DNA of 64,000 bases from Amaranthus tricolor (GCF_026212465.1 NC_080047.1:39492422-39556421), one strand, 5' to 3'; positions 12,071-24,136 are shown, counted from the first letter of the stretch. Numbers and translations are program-made. Notes: generated by a model from the sequence alone, not told the origin.

Positions 12071-12811
12071 ATGTTCAACAAATCATCTATGTTGTTTGTC
12101 GTGATGCTGCTTCTAGCAGCAACAGTGCACACAGCAAAATCTGTGGCTCCCCCGGAAGAACCCATCATCGAATTATATATGCACGACATTCTAGGAGGGA
12201 GTAGTCCCACAGCCCGGCCTATCACTGGTCTTCTCGGGAACATCTATAGCGGGCAAGTTCCCTTTGCTAGGCCACTTGGGTTTATTCCTCCTAAAAATGG
12301 GGTGGCTATCCCTAACAGTGATGGGTCTGTTCCGACTCTCAACCTAAACGGCGTACCCTTAGGAACAGGGCTGGCCGGAACATCCTTTGCCGGAAACAAC
12401 AATAACAACAACAACCAGAACCTTAACACAGCACAGCTTTTGCCTGATGGTTTAAGCCTAGGATTCGGGACTATCACTGTTATCGATGATATTCTGACAA
12501 CTTCTCCTGATTTGGGGTCACAGACAGTCGGTAAGGCGCAGGGTGTTTACGTTTCAAGTTCAGCTGTAGGCTCCACACAGATGATGGCATTCACTGCTAT
12601 GCTCGAGGGAGGGGAGTACGGGGACAGCATCAATTTCTATGGTATTTACAAGATTGGAAGTACGATGTCTAGGCTATCGGTGACTGGTGGGACTGGAAAG
12701 TTCAAGAATGCTTGCGGGTTTGCTGAGCTTCGGCCCTTGGTACCAACTGGACAGCATATTACAGACGGGGCAGAGGCATTGCTAAGGATTATTGTCCATC
12801 TCAAATACTGA
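12071..12811 (+). CDS. dirigent protein, ESB1/DIR-e-like
   Basis: A complete intronless 246-residue frame. Dirigent proteins guide stereoselective radical coupling of monolignols in the cell wall; the DIR-e group that includes ESB1 acts in Casparian strip lignin. Residues 1-24 form a hydrophobic signal peptide. The segment ELYMHDILGG...ARPITGLLGN (about 34-57) is the N-terminal block typical of the ESB1-like group. A low-complexity Asn run (about 110-118) is the linker. The C-terminal dirigent barrel (about 120-246) contains FGTITVIDD, KAQGVYVSSS, FTAMLEGGEYGDSINFYG and GGTGKFKNACGFAELR. Cell-wall location is inferred from the signal peptide. The ATG at 12071 is chosen because it gives the signal peptide. 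The exact paralogue cannot be named. Confidence 0.93.
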   Translation: MFNKSSMLFVVMLLLAATVHTAKSVAPPEEPIIELYMHDILGGSSPTARPITGLLGNIYSGQVPFARPLGFIPPKNGVAIPNSDGSVPTLNLNGVPLGTGLAGTSFAGNNNNNNNQNLNTAQLLPDGLSLGFGTITVIDDILTTSPDLGSQTVGKAQGVYVSSSAVGSTQMMAFTAMLEGGEYGDSINFYGIYKIGSTMSRLSVTGGTGKFKNACGFAELRPLVPTGQHITDGAEALLRIIVHLKY

Positions 12812-13757
12812 GAAAAACAGGAGGTACTGAAAATCAGTGTGTGATATATTTGTGTTTGGATATGTATGTTCTTGTCTATAGTTTACTTTACGGTAAGAAC
12901 GAGTTGATGAAATTGTGTATTTATATTTTGTTGTATGATTTATGAATGTCATATAATACATCTTTCCCACATGTTTTTATACTTCACACATCAATGATTT
13001 AATTTCAGCTCAAGCTAGACCACCAAGTCAACATCATCAGCCACGTAGTTTGGGTCGGTTCGGGTCCTAATCTTAATGGTCTACAAAACTGGACCCGACG
13101 CATACCCTTGGTGGTGTTTAGAGATGCAAGAATTAGACCCTAATCTTACCCTTAAATTTTCTACTAGATTTGGATTTTGGACCAAGACCCAAAAAATTTC
13201 TATTAGACCCGGATCTGAACCCTGAAAATTGTGTAGGGTCCAATAGGGTACGAATAGGGTCTTGGATCCTTGCCCATCTGCCCACAAATAACATGGCCAC
13301 CCAAATTTTTCGGTAAATCGTGACAGCATATGCAAAAAAGTAACCTTTAACATTAATATTAAAGCAATAATTCCTAATCAATCACCGTGATTTGTAAATA
13401 ATCATAAAAGACAAAAAGAATAATACTAAAATAAACAAAACCCAAAATGATAAATTAAAACTCCCACCCTATTAAATTCTACCACATTAGGGTGAATTAT
13501 TAACTTCAATCAATCGCCGTTATCTACTAAGATTTCCTCATATTAAAGTATGCTTCATATCAATTTATTGTAGCATGACGATAACAAATAAGCGCAAACA
13601 TTGCCAAATGCATTTGAACTTTCTAAAGTACTCTCTCCGTCCCTTTATGTTTGCTCCATTTGATCCAAATTGTTAGGGACAAAAACCGAAAAGCTGTACA
13701 TTATCATAGTATAAGTGTAAAAAGTTTACCAACTACTCCTTTGAAGCTCCATCAAAT
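12812..13757. other. intergenic between convergent genes
   Basis: Contains the 3' ends of the dirigent gene (+) and the thiazole kinase gene (-). From 13040 to 13270 there is a GGGTC/GACCC-rich patch that looks like part of a degenerate MITE. At 13632-13660 there is one Stowaway-like terminus (CTCTCTCCGTCCCTTTATG) without a partner. Confidence 0.45.
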
Positions 13758-16700
13758 TCAAGCTAAGGGAGAAATTTTGGAATATTGATGTATGCTCGCC
13801 TCATCAAGCCCATATAATGAATCAATCAAGTTAGCACGCAGTGAAGCAGGGCCTTTTGCCGACAGCATACCCAACTCACCAGCAATGCCAAATACGGAGA
13901 GTGCTGCAGCCGTAGCTTCAAAAGCATGAGTCGGGTCGATTGCAACAAATGCAGCAATTAAAGCCGTGACAGAGCACCCAGTTGCTGTTATCTTTTGCAG
14001 CATCTGTATTCCGTTGTGTGCACCTATGACTTGTTTCCCGTCTGTGATAATGTCCACAGCTCCCGTCACAGCGACAACAGCACCAGTTGCTTGAGCCAAT
14101 GATTTTGCCGCGTCTAAAGCATCCATTGACTCGTGCTTGCTGTCTGCACCCTACAATGGAAATCGAGCAAAGATGAGTAGTAAGCTTCTATAATATTTGT
14201 TTTGCACCAGCAAAATATCAGATTTAATCAATAGCAATAAGTGATTGTTACTTCAACTGAGATTGGACAAAAACATTGGAGCAGAAATCAAATTACACTC
14301 CCTTATTTCAACAGGGTCAAATATTTATAGTTCTTTTGTTTCGGATTATAATAGACTATGTTAAAATGGCTCATTATGTTAATGGAACGGCGATGCATTA
14401 ATGAGAGTAATGCAGTTATCATTACGCTAATATTAGACAAAAGCAAGAGATACCCCTTACAACGTGGGAAATATCAGTTCGATATTTTTGAAAACCTTTA
14501 CAATGCGGTATGCAATGTGATGCGGCCTTATTTTTGCAATATGACGTGAGTAGGGGTGATAAATGGGCCGAATAGGGCTTAAGTAAATATGGGTCGCCGG
14601 ATTGGATAAGGGCCCTTTAAACATAATAAGAGCCGAACCCGGCCTATTTTTATGACTAAAAATTATTTTAATCCCCATTTATCAATTTATAACAATTAAA
14701 TTATCATCTCTAATAATTAAATTAAAAAAATATTAATAATTTTCATTGACATTGTCATTTATAATATTTAAATTATACAAACTGCTATTTACAAAGGCCC
14801 GTTTTGAACCCTTATTAAGCCCTTTTATAGCCCGCTTCATTTTAAGTATAAAAGAGCCGGTTTTGGCCCGGCCCTTACAAAGCCCTTCTAAAAACAGGCC
14901 GAATAAGGGCTCAAAATGGGGGTCCGGCCCATTGAACACCCCTAGATGTGAGCTTCTGAATGTGTGAAATTGCAGATGTTGTTTGCTATTAAAGGTTAAT
15001 CGAAAGCAAACTCTTTGCTATCACTAACAAGGGTAAGATTGTATACATTCGACTACAAACTATGCCTAAGTGGAACCCCTTAATGGTATTCCGGAAATAA
15101 AATGTTGTACATTCCAGTTTTGGTCCATAAAAACAATAGAAGAGAATGTGCACTAAAGAATAATTACAAAAGTAAACCTATACTTTATGACAAAGAATCT
15201 CTTTTATAAGAACAAATGCAAGTACACTGAACTATTGCACTTTACAAAAGGAGCTTTATAAGAGTCAACTATAACCAGTAGTATGTACATCTCGGCTCCT
15301 AAGAAAGATTCATCTTAACTCTTACTTCTATGCCATATTCATATTTAAGTTCCACCAACTGGGATAAAGCTAAATGCATAGAACCCACTATAATCATTAG
15401 TCGAATACGTTTGTCGGATTATTTAGATCTAAAATTATACACGACTTAAAATTATAAAATTTGATATCATGAAAATACAATAACACGAATAAAAAAAATC
15501 TCATGTGACTATGTTTTGTCGTATGATAGTTGCAATATGTAAAATACCATAGAATGATGATTAGTATAAAACTTGGTCTGGCTGCGAGTTAAAAAACGAA
15601 GAAAGTACTTTGATATGAGCTTTGTTAAAGCTACCTTTCAAGTAAAGCCCAATCTCAAAGTTGAAACACAAAATGAAAATATCAAAATCTATGCTATAGT
15701 TGCTTCTAATTTGAACTAGTATGCAATATTTAGAGTCATTTGAATTCATCTTTGAGATGATCTCACTTTATAAGTTCACACTATATAAGATGACTATTCC
15801 CATTCACAATCACTTTTTTTTAATTATATAAGACTACCAAAATGACTTATCAAATGGTATCACTTCGAATGAACTTGAAAATCATGTTTACTCAATCAAA
15901 AACACAATCTTTCTTCTGCAAACGTGCCTAAGTGGGAGCCTCTTAATGGTGGTGACTAGTGACGCAAAAACTATATAAGACGAACATCTAGAGTTGTTCA
16001 ATCTGATCATTCATCCATGAAAATAATAATTGACATACACACTATATATAAGATGAATGTCCATTCTCGATCAGACCAAAGATTTATACTTTTAGTTTTA
16101 GATTAGGATGGACTATATAGAAATAACTATATAGAAATAACGTATTAAATTATGTACGCTCCTCATTTATGTAAACTTGTAGATTATATTAATTCAAAAT
16201 AACCTTTTTTTTATTTGACTCTCTGAGCCTGCATAGGTGAAAGCGACTTAATGGCAATTAAGTCTCTGGAAAAAATGATTAAAATTGACAAAATAATCAT
16301 AATAGTAAATTGCAATCAATCTATCAAAAAAACCAATCAAACTAACATCATAGAAACCAATACAACAAAACAAACCCAACAAAGTATACTAACAGATGAT
16401 TACCATACCTTAGTAGCACCAAAGGAAGCACGAGAAAGAGCAATAATCTCAGATCCATTCCCTCTAACAACAGTAGGTTTCAACGAAAGCAAATCCAAAC
16501 AAGCCCTTAGTCTAAAACTAGAAGCCCCAGCAGCAACAGGATCAAACACCCATGGCTTACCAATACTCACAGCGAGTTCAGCCGCAGACTTCATAGCCGG
16601 CAAAACAGTAGAAGAAAGTGTACCCACGTTAATATACAGTGCATCAATTTGTGGGGTAAAGTCAGGAATCTCATCAATGGAATGAAGCATAGCAGGAGAT

Positions 16701-16873
16701 GCTCCAGCAGCTAAAAGGGTATTTGCTGCTAAATCCATTGAAACATAGTTTGTTATGCATTGGATTAATGGGGATTTTTGACGAACTTTAGAGAGGAATT
16801 CCCAAGATGTATTTGACCATTTTGGGTGGGTTTGTTCTTGGTTTTGTTCACTGTTTATGGGAGAATTCTCCAT
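13758..16873 (-). CDS. THIM: hydroxyethylthiazole kinase (two exons)
   Basis: Phosphorylates 4-methyl-5-(2-hydroxyethyl)thiazole in thiamine salvage (EC 2.7.1.50). Exon 1 is 16873-16409 (155 codons) and exon 2 is 14150-13758 (130 codons plus stop). The donor AAG|GTATGG and acceptor TTGTAG|GGTGCA join in phase 0 to give 285 residues, close to the usual plant length. Family motifs are QCITNYV (38-44), GASPAM (57-62), DPVAAG (111-116), RGNGSE (137-142) and, in exon 2, ATGCSV (211-216), where Cys214 sits in the anion-hole/catalytic loop typical of ThiM. The N-terminus is short and hydrophilic with no clear transit peptide, so a cytosolic enzyme is likely. The 2.26 kb intron carries a hAT-type MITE. 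No neighbour belongs to the same pathway. Confidence 0.95.
14151..16408 (-). other. intron of the thiazole kinase gene
   Basis: Bounded by GT (16408-16407) and AG (14152-14151) on the minus strand. It contains a 394 bp MITE (14551-14944). The rest is AT-rich sequence with no supported gene. Confidence 0.9.
14551..14944. mobile_element. hAT-type MITE in the THIM intron
   Basis: The left end TAGGGGTGATAAATGGGCC and the right end (reverse complement CTAGGGGTGTTCAATGGGCC) are inverted copies with mismatches. Flanking 8 bp repeats GACGTGAG (14543-14550) and GATGTGAG (14945-14952) differ at one base. An 8 bp duplication and a TAGGGGTG terminus fit hAT-type MITEs. The interior is rich in GGGCC/GGCCC. 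No coding capacity. Confidence 0.75.
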
Positions 16874-18920
16874 TTTTATTGGATTTTGAATCTGTTTGGT
16901 TGATGTTGAAGGATTTGAAGTTTAAATGGAGGATCAAAGTATGAATGAATAAGATTGGAACCAAATTAGTTAGGTTACACACACTTAATTTGGGCGATAA
17001 GATAGATAATTGTGTTTTCTCATTGGTTTGAATTTAGGGAAGGTAGAAAATGTCAAAATAGAGACTACACAATCGTTGTCTTCGTAAATTTGGTTGGGAA
17101 CGGTTTAGAAATGGCAATATACGGAAGTGTGCTGGGATCCTCTTTCTTTTTTAAGTACTATTCCATGTGTTCTAGTGATTTCTAATTTAGCTGTTCTATG
17201 ATATCATTTCACAATGAGTCTGAATATATATAATTAATTATTTTTTTTAATTAATTATTTTATAGTGTTTAATTTTTGTAATTTTTTAAATTTAGAAGAG
17301 CTACTATTATGATAAACGGTCTCCCGGTGAGACGATCTAAAAATAAACTTATATTTTCTTATAATATATATTATATGGACTATTTAACCTATAAATAAAA
17401 TGTGTTTTTTGATAAGACCGTCGCTCACAAAAATTTGCGATTTTACAATTATTCTAATTGTGATATTATTGACACCAAATTTGTCAATTTTTATGTGTAT
17501 ACTTCTCTTATTTTCTTTCCTTTTAATTCTATCTATATAATTTTATTGTCATTGTCATTTTTAATCTTTGTATCATTATTTTTCTTTTTTATGAGGGACA
17601 AAGGGAGTATATACACGGACAAGAATTTTTTAACCCATTTATTTTGTTTAATTATTTAATTCAAAGGTAAACTACGGAATCCCTATAAGTGATAAGGAAG
17701 ATAGAACTAATGTCTTATGTAGATATTGAATCAAACTCTATCACAAAGATGAAAGGGACAGTCCTTAATAGACGATTAGGCTAACTCAAACCCACTTATC
17801 AACTAAACGTAATAGTGTTTGAATTTTAAAGTCAATTATCACAATTAAGCAAAAGACAAATATTGCGATATAAATCGCCACCAAAACAATGGGTTTTGCA
17901 TTTTAATATCTAATAGTGGTTGAATTTTAAAATCAATTATTAAGAATATAACTCCTATAACTTAAGAGCATCAACAATGGGTTTCACATTTTGTTATTCA
18001 AAATTAAAGGTGTTTATTTGGCTCATCAGGTCGATTTTGAAATAAGTGTTTGGAGTCGGTTTATAATCGGGTCTTGTATTCATATTTGTTTTACAAAATT
18101 ATAAATCCATTTGTAAATCGTGTGAAATAAAATTTAGAGATAAAGTCAAGTGAATATCGAATTATCGAGTTTTTTTAACACCTCCATCCAAAAACAAATG
18201 AAAAATAAACTTGGTGAAAGACCAATTGTGATATAGATCCCCAAATATTGGGAGGCCCAATAAGGAATTTGAGTTTTAAAAAGAAGTTGATTGGCGCGCC
18301 AGCAATTCCACCAACATGCAACAACCACATGTAATCATCATATATGAGATCGTTTCACTATAAGACAAGTCAATATATTTAGTATATTTTTTCAATTGAT
18401 TATTTTAAGATTGTAAGTTATCAATTTAAAACTATTAGTGATTATTCTAAGATTATAAAAAGTTATCACTTTAAGGTTATAAATTATAAATGATCACTTT
18501 AAAACAATAAGTGTATATTTGGTTAACCCTATAAAGATGGTCTCATCGTAAAACCAACTCATTTGAAAATTTGTGAATATTGATCAATCAAGAAAAACAG
18601 GTGTTCTTTGTAATTATTAAATTGATCTTTTGAATTATTTTGCTATCAAAAATTACACTATTAAATTTAGATTTTCTATAGAGTATAAATTTGTTATATT
18701 TTAAACATACTAAAATATCTCTATTTTTCTCATGATAATTAAATTATGAGTTAAATATTTGTTAATTTGAAATAATTTACACTTAATTTTCTAATCAACT
18801 TTCAAAATTTATTTGTTTAAATACAAATATAGTTCCTAATATATTAATTTCCAAAATTTATTTTAAACATACTAAAAACTTTTTATTAACTAGTCATTTT
18901 CTTGCCAATAGAACTTAGAT
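16874..18920. other. intergenic, repeats only
   Basis: Upstream of THIM on the minus strand. Contains a short inverted-repeat element (about 17310-17435) ending in ACGGTCTCCCGGTGAGACG and GACCGTCGCTCAC, a local duplication of about 100 bp (17805-17880 and 17905-17990), and a MITE-like repeat (about 18335-18575). No gene seen. Confidence 0.5.
18335..18575. repeat. MITE-like repeat with GATCACTTTAAA units
   Basis: Begins GAGATCGTTTCACTATAAGA and ends near GATGGTCTCATCGTAAAACC. Between them, units resembling TTTAAGATTATAAATTATCA recur. Related copies are seen at about 22990-23250, 24400-24850, 31018-31130 and 40880-41015, so this is a family. Ends are approximate. Confidence 0.55.
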
Positions 18921-19142
18921 TGTTGAAAATGATTGTATCCTTTTGTTAGGAGTATAGAATATTTTCCCAAAAATCATATAAATCATATGCTTGATTATAG
19001 GAATTATTTTTGATATCCATATCTTTTTGTGATGTTTTTGTAATTATCTTAATCTTTTCCATATTGAGAACTTTTGTAAACAATATAATTGGAGTAATAC
19101 ATTGAAGATAGGCAAGGGTTTTTAGCCAAAACCTTCTCTACA
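18921..19142 (+). repeat. 5' LTR of a second Ty1/copia element
   Basis: Starts TGTTGAAAAT and ends CTCTACA, directly followed by a primer binding site (19143-19154). The TG...CA ends and 222 bp length suit a copia LTR. No 3' LTR copy was found in the window, so the left border is inferred. Confidence 0.65.
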
Positions 19143-19154
19143 TGGTATCAGAGC
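19143..19154 (+). other. tRNA-Met primer binding site
   Basis: TGGTATCAGAGC is complementary to the 3' end of plant initiator tRNA-Met and is the standard copia minus-strand primer site. It lies immediately after the LTR end. Confidence 0.85.
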
Positions 19155-19194
19155 CAAGGTTGATTAAAACCCTAAAAACTCGAAACTATCATCT

Positions 19195-20292
19195 ATGGCG
19201 GGGGATGATAACAATCCACCACCACCACCATCATCATCTAAAATTGATCCTACTTCACCATATTTTCTTGGACCTCAAGATCGTCCAGGTGATTATATTA
19301 CTCCGACTCGTCTAAAGGGCGATAACTTTGACGAATGGGCTAGCGACATTCAACTAGCTTTGGAGGCTCGCCGGAAATTTGGGTTTATAGACGGTACTCT
19401 TACCGGACCCGTTTCTCCTTGCACCCAATCGGATTGGAACACAATCTAGGCCATGATTATTTTGTGGATTATGAACACGATTGATCCTGCAATTAAAGGG
19501 ACTCTCTCCAAATATCGTGATGCAAAGAAGCTTTGGCACACATTAAACACTCGGTTTGCTGTTGTAAATGGACCAAGAATCCAGCAACTCAAGCAATCAA
19601 TCACCAAATGCCAGCAAACAAAAACCATGTCGGTGGCCTCATACTTTGGTACACTCTCTGCTTTATGGGAGGAATTAAACATTCATGAACCCTTGATTAA
19701 ATGTACTTGTTGTTCCCATTGTGCTGCAGGTCAATTACATGAACAATGAAGGGATGCATCGAGACTTCATCAATTCTTGATGGGTCTTTATTCTGATTAT
19801 TATAGCCAGGCACATAGTAATATTCTCTCCCAAGATCCGTTGCTCTCTCTTGATCGTGCCTACCAACTGATTGTTCAAGAAGAATGTCTTCGTCCTGCTA
19901 AATCAGTCCACGAAGAACAGCAGCCTGAAGCCGTTGGGTTTGCACTCAAGTCAGGCTCTGGACGTAAGCAAGAAGCCGTTGAGGATAAACAAGATAAGTC
20001 TCTTCTTTCTTGTACTCATTGCAAGAAGAGGGGGCATGACATTTCCTCCTGTTTTGAGCATAAAGGCTACCCGGAATGGTGGGTCACTCGCTCTAAGCCC
20101 AGTAATGCTCGAGGCTCTTCTCAAAGTAGAGGTCGAGGTCCACCGCCCAAGCCTCATGCCAATACTCCTCCTACTGCAGGAGTCGTGCAGGTAAACCGGC
20201 CTCCGAGGACTCCTCTTCGGTATTTACAGCAGCTCAATGGAAAGTCCTTGCAGGTTTCATTGGTAATACTATCATTCCTGATAATAGATTGA
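19195..20292 (+). pseudogene. copia gag with two in-frame stops
   Basis: One reading frame from ATG 19195 with stops at 19447-19449 and 19747-19749. Motifs in order: a Pro-rich start, the copia gag block RLKGDNFDEWASDIQLAL, the UBN2-type region (SKYRDAKKLWHTLNTRF, SVASYFGTLSALWEEL), and a zinc knuckle CTHCKKRGHDISSC that fits CX2CX4HX4C. Past about 20205 the coding sense moves to another frame (FTAAQWKVLAGFI), so there is a frameshift before the protease. Confidence 0.88.
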
Positions 20293-21053
20293 ATGGTAAG
20301 TTTGATTATACTTCCTGGATTGTTGACACGGGAACATCTAGACATGTAACTTGTCTTGATACGTGGCTATTTGATATTCATTATATCTCCAATTGTCCAG
20401 TTGGTCTTCCTAATGGACAGTGTATTACTGCTACTAAGGAAGGATCAGTTCGCTTGTCCGATAAAATAATCCTTAAAAATGTGCTTTTTGTACCCGATTT
20501 ACGTTGTAATTTAATTTCAGTTTCGCAATTAATTACTGATATGCAATGCACTGTCACATTTAACTCCTCTATGTGTACTATACAGGGCCAATCGAGGGAG
20601 CTGATTGGAACAAGTGTTAGACGGGATGGACTATTTTATTTTGAAGGGTTGCCAGTGGTACAGCATGTTTCGGTGTCTCATGATTCATCTGCCTTGGAGT
20701 TAGGGCACAAGTGGATGGGTCATCCGTCAGACAGAGTAGTCAAATTACTTCCACCGGTTAATAATTGTAAGGGTAGTTTACATAAAGCATGTGACATCTT
20801 TTTTCGTGCTAAACACCCTAGGAACAAATTTAATTCAAGTGAAAATAGAGCTTCTCGTACTTTTGAGAAAATTCATTGTGACTTGTGGGGAGCATATAGG
20901 CATCCTTCTTCCTGTGGTGCTAGATATTTTTTGATTATTATGGATGATTATTCTCGTTCTGTTTGGATTTATTTGCTTATTGATAAAACTGAGGTGTTTC
21001 AAATGTTTATGCGCTTTGTTGCAATGGTACAACTTCATTTGACTGCATCGTGA
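20209..21053 (+). pseudogene. copia pol fragment: protease and start of integrase
   Basis: The protease active site reads WIVDTGTSRHVT (about 20320-20350). GAG-pre-integrase (ELGHKWMGHPSDRVVKLLP) and the beginning of the integrase core (KIHCDLWGAYRHPS, YFLIIMDDYSRSVWIYL) follow. The frame ends at 21053 and the rest of integrase, RT, RNase H and the 3' LTR are absent. The element was therefore truncated, apparently at the junction with the oppositely oriented copia fragment that follows. Confidence 0.88.
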
Positions 21054-21194
21054 AAAGCTCATATTGTCGAAGGTAAGTTCTTTACTTGAGATTTTTCGTC
21101 ATAAGTGACTACTAACTTATCCCAAATTTTCTAGGCACAAGTGCATGAAGAGATAATTTCAAACTCCGTAGGATGTAGACCACGATACAGTAGG

Positions 21195-21426
21195 ATCATG
21201 GCTCAATAATTTTTAGCAATTTTATCAAGGTCGCCATGTACATTTCATTCTCAGCCTTAGAAATATTTTCTTTTTGTTCTTCTTTTGGACCATTTTGAAA
21301 AGTGTGTCACAGCTCAAGATCTTGATCAATGATGAACATTTTCATCGAGCAATACCAATGGACGAAGTTATCTCCATTGAACATTGGTGGACAGTTGGTA
21401 GAATGCCATTGAGCATCGTTAGTCAT
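21195..21426 (-). pseudogene. gag fragment of another copia element, opposite strand
   Basis: On the minus strand a frame starts at 21426 with MTNDAQWHSTNCPPMFNG and GDNFVHWYCSMKMFII, typical of a copia gag N-terminus. It is interrupted by TGA (21309-21307) and then stays in the same frame as far as about 21198 (NGPKEEQKENISKAENEMY). A primer binding site lies upstream at 21473-21462. Confidence 0.7.
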
Positions 21427-21461
21427 TCTCACATATTTGTCAAGTAACGTGTGAGATCAAA

Positions 21462-21473
21462 GCTCTGATACCA
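21462..21473 (-). other. primer binding site of the minus-strand copia fragment
   Basis: GCTCTGATACCA on the plus strand is the reverse complement of the tRNA-Met primer site TGGTATCAGAGC. It lies about 36 bp upstream of the gag-like start at 21426. Its LTR should start at about 21475-21477 and run to the right, but I cannot define its end. Confidence 0.65.
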
Positions 21474-21709
21474 ATTGAAAAATCAATTTGAATGCTAACA
21501 AATACTCTAGAAGGGGGTTATTTCGATAGTTTTTCGCAAGGGCTTTTAGAACCGATTTTGAAGTGTGTGAGCCCTTGACAAAATATAAATTTACTTAAAT
21601 AAATTGTAAAATTGAAATTAGACAAAACACTAAAATTTACGGAGTTCAACATTAAAAAAACCTATGTTGCCACCCTTGTAAACACACACAAACAAACCTT
21701 AGTAAACAT

Positions 21710-22210
21710 TAGGGGTGTAAGTAATTTGGTGAAAAACCGAAAACCGAACCAAATCAAATCGAATAAGTAATTTTGTTTGACTATATTTTAAATTTGGTTT
21801 GGTTTGGACTAAATTTTAATTATAATTCGGTGTTCAGTTTGGACTCGGTCTAGGGTCCAATAAAACCGAAAAACCGAAAAAACCGAAATGTTAAAGGCAT
21901 GTTATATCTTCCATTTGATTTGTTTGAATTTTTGCGCTTATTTTTAGATTTTTGTTTAAAGTTTTTTACTTGTTCAAATTAAAAATCCTTAAATTATTAA
22001 TATCTATTTAGGAGCTTTAGAAAGAAAAAGTTTGAAACAATACATGCATATTTGATTTTCAGTGCAAAATATACAAATCGGTACAATTCGATTCAATTTG
22101 AATTATAAATATTATGATTTAGATTTGGACTGAAAATATCAAAACCGAATTTTATTCAATTTTTTTGAATTTGTATCGAATCCAAACCAAAAACCAAACT
22201 TTCACCTCTA
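21710..22210. mobile_element. hAT-type MITE
   Basis: Ends TAGGGGTGTAAGT and (reverse complement) TAGAGGTGAAAGT. The 8 bp flanks GTAAACAT (21702-21709) and CTAAACAT (22211-22218) differ at one base. The interior is rich in AAACCGAA and CAAACC words, commonly seen in this MITE type. Same terminal class as the element in the THIM intron but otherwise different. Confidence 0.7.
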
Positions 22211-22264
22211 CTAAACATATGTTTCTAGGCTTCGGATAATGCTGCCTGAATTTATTGTTTTTAG

Positions 22265-22561
22265 GAAAAATTACCGTGAATAATACAACTTTTTGTTAAT
22301 TTTCCTACAATAATAGAAACTACTGATTAACCATGAATAATACCAACTTAAGGGCATATTTTCCTAGAATAATACCAACTTTAGTTTATTAACCAATGTA
22401 CTAATTTTTTTTGTCTTATAATCACCTATAGTTTGATTTTTTACATGTTAAGGATTTTCTAGGAAAACACCACTTTAAGTTGGTATTATTCATGGTTAAT
22501 CAATAGTCAATATTATTATAGGGAAATTAGCAAAAGATTGTATTATTTATGGTAATTTTTC
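22265..22561. mobile_element. short MITE related to the MULE at 7.7-9.5 kb
   Basis: Both ends match the MULE TIR: GAAAAATTACCGTGAATAATAC at the left and its inverted counterpart at 22540-22561. The internal words AATTTTCCTACAATAATA and TTAACCATGAATAATACC are shared as well. No clear 9 bp duplication is visible. It is probably a deletion derivative or relative of the same family. Confidence 0.6.
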
Positions 22562-22989
22562 ATTTAAACTAAAACAACTTTCTAGAATATATCATGATAT
22601 TTTAATTTAAACTCCAATCATTCCTTAACTATCTCCTAAAATTCAAATTCGATGAGCAACAAATTGCTGGAATATCTCTTAGAACTTTAAATTTAAATTC
22701 CAACTATTTTGAATAATTCTATCAATGTGATTTGAACTAATTAAAAATAAAAATTTAACACAATAATATAAAATATAATTTGATTTTAAACTAGGTTTTA
22801 TATTTTTCTACCAAACTCATCCCCATGAGACAAAGTCAATTAAAAACCAAAATGTTAAAGAAAGTTAGTGTTTTAATATTCAAGGTGTCTAAAATTATGC
22901 ATTCAATATGAAACAACTAAAAGTTAGTATAATAAGTAAACAAGTGGATGTTTATTAATTTAGTTGGACTATTTAATCTAATTTAAAAT

Positions 22990-23250
22990 TGTCATATTGT
23001 GAGATCGTGTTAAATGATGAGAATTTGTGAATATGAAAAATCTTGTTCTTCGTTTTTAACCCAAATTCTCAAGAAATAATCTTACGGTGAGACCATGTCT
23101 ATTGAATGAGTCCAATATATATTTATTGTCTTAGAGTGATCACTTATAACTTTAAATTGATCACTTAAAATCTTAAAGTTATCAATTATAGAAATGAGCT
23201 AATTTTATGGAATCATCTCATGATGAGACGATCTCATACAAGACTTGCTA
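22990..23250. repeat. MITE-like repeat with GATCACTTAAAA units
   Basis: Contains TTACGGTGAGACCATGTCT at the left and CATGATGAGACGATCTCATA at the right, with AGAGTGATCACTTATAAC-type units between. Same family as 18335-18575. Confidence 0.5.
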
Positions 23251-23583
23251 TTTTTTTCCAGTAAGTTTCCTATGAGATAATCTAAGTCATGCGACTAGCC
23301 TAGGCCCATTAAATTTTTTCATTTTGGCATATCAATTTTAAGACTTAAAAGGCCAATTACAAAACTTAAAAGGTCGATTTCAAGACTTAAAAATTCAATT
23401 TTAAAGTTTTTAATACTAATTTTTGAGTTATCCACTTAAAAGTTGTAATGAGAATTTTGAGCCTTAAATTTGATTTTTTAAGTCTTAAAATTCGTCTTTT
23501 AAATCTTAGGATTGGCCTTTCAATTTTAAAATTGTTAAATTCATGACAAAATGCCAATTCAAATGTCTTGAAATTGGTCTTTA

Positions 23584-24136
23584 CGGCCCGTTTGGTTGAT
23601 GGTAATGAAGTAATGGAAATGAAATGTTGTAATGGCAATAGTAATGAAGGAATGGATATGAGAATTGGTAATGAAGATTCTTTTGTTTGGTGTGCATGAC
23701 TAAAGAATGGTAATGGAAGATAATATTCCATTGATTGCATTTGATTGTTAGTAATAAAAAACGGTAATGACTCTTAGTTTCATTATTGTATATTTGTATC
23801 TAAAAGCATTATTGTATCTAAATTATTCTATCTAATGATTCTTTTTTAATAATAATATTTTTTTGATAATTACATACATTACCTTTTTTTTCTTCATTAT
23901 TTTTTTTTCTTCAGCTCGAAACAACATTACCTTATTTTATTACCACAGTAATACTTCATTACCATTACAGCCTAATACCAGGTTGTTTGATGGTAATAAA
24001 AATGGCTCTTTTTGGTCATTTCATTACCTTATTTTATTACCATCCATTACCATTGAAGGCATCCAAACAACCAAATTTTTTATTACTTAATTTTATTACC
24101 ATTACCGCCCTCTAATACCATGTACCAAACGGGCCG
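23584..24136. mobile_element. PIF/Harbinger-like MITE, copy 1
   Basis: Ends CGGCCCGTTTGGT and its inverted copy ACCAAACGGGCCG, flanked by TTA on both sides (23581-23583 and 24137-24139). A 3 bp TTA duplication and a GGCC..TTTGG terminus fit Tourist/Harbinger-type MITEs. A second copy lies at 47222-47740. Confidence 0.75.

Noticed and set aside
13632..13660. Single Stowaway terminus (CTCTCTCCGTCCCTTTATG)
   Set aside because: No inverted partner within a reasonable distance; at most a half-element.
14457..14967. Open frames of about 70 residues on both strands
   Set aside because: They lie within the hAT-type MITE in the THIM intron and reflect its GGCCC/GGGCC-rich sequence.
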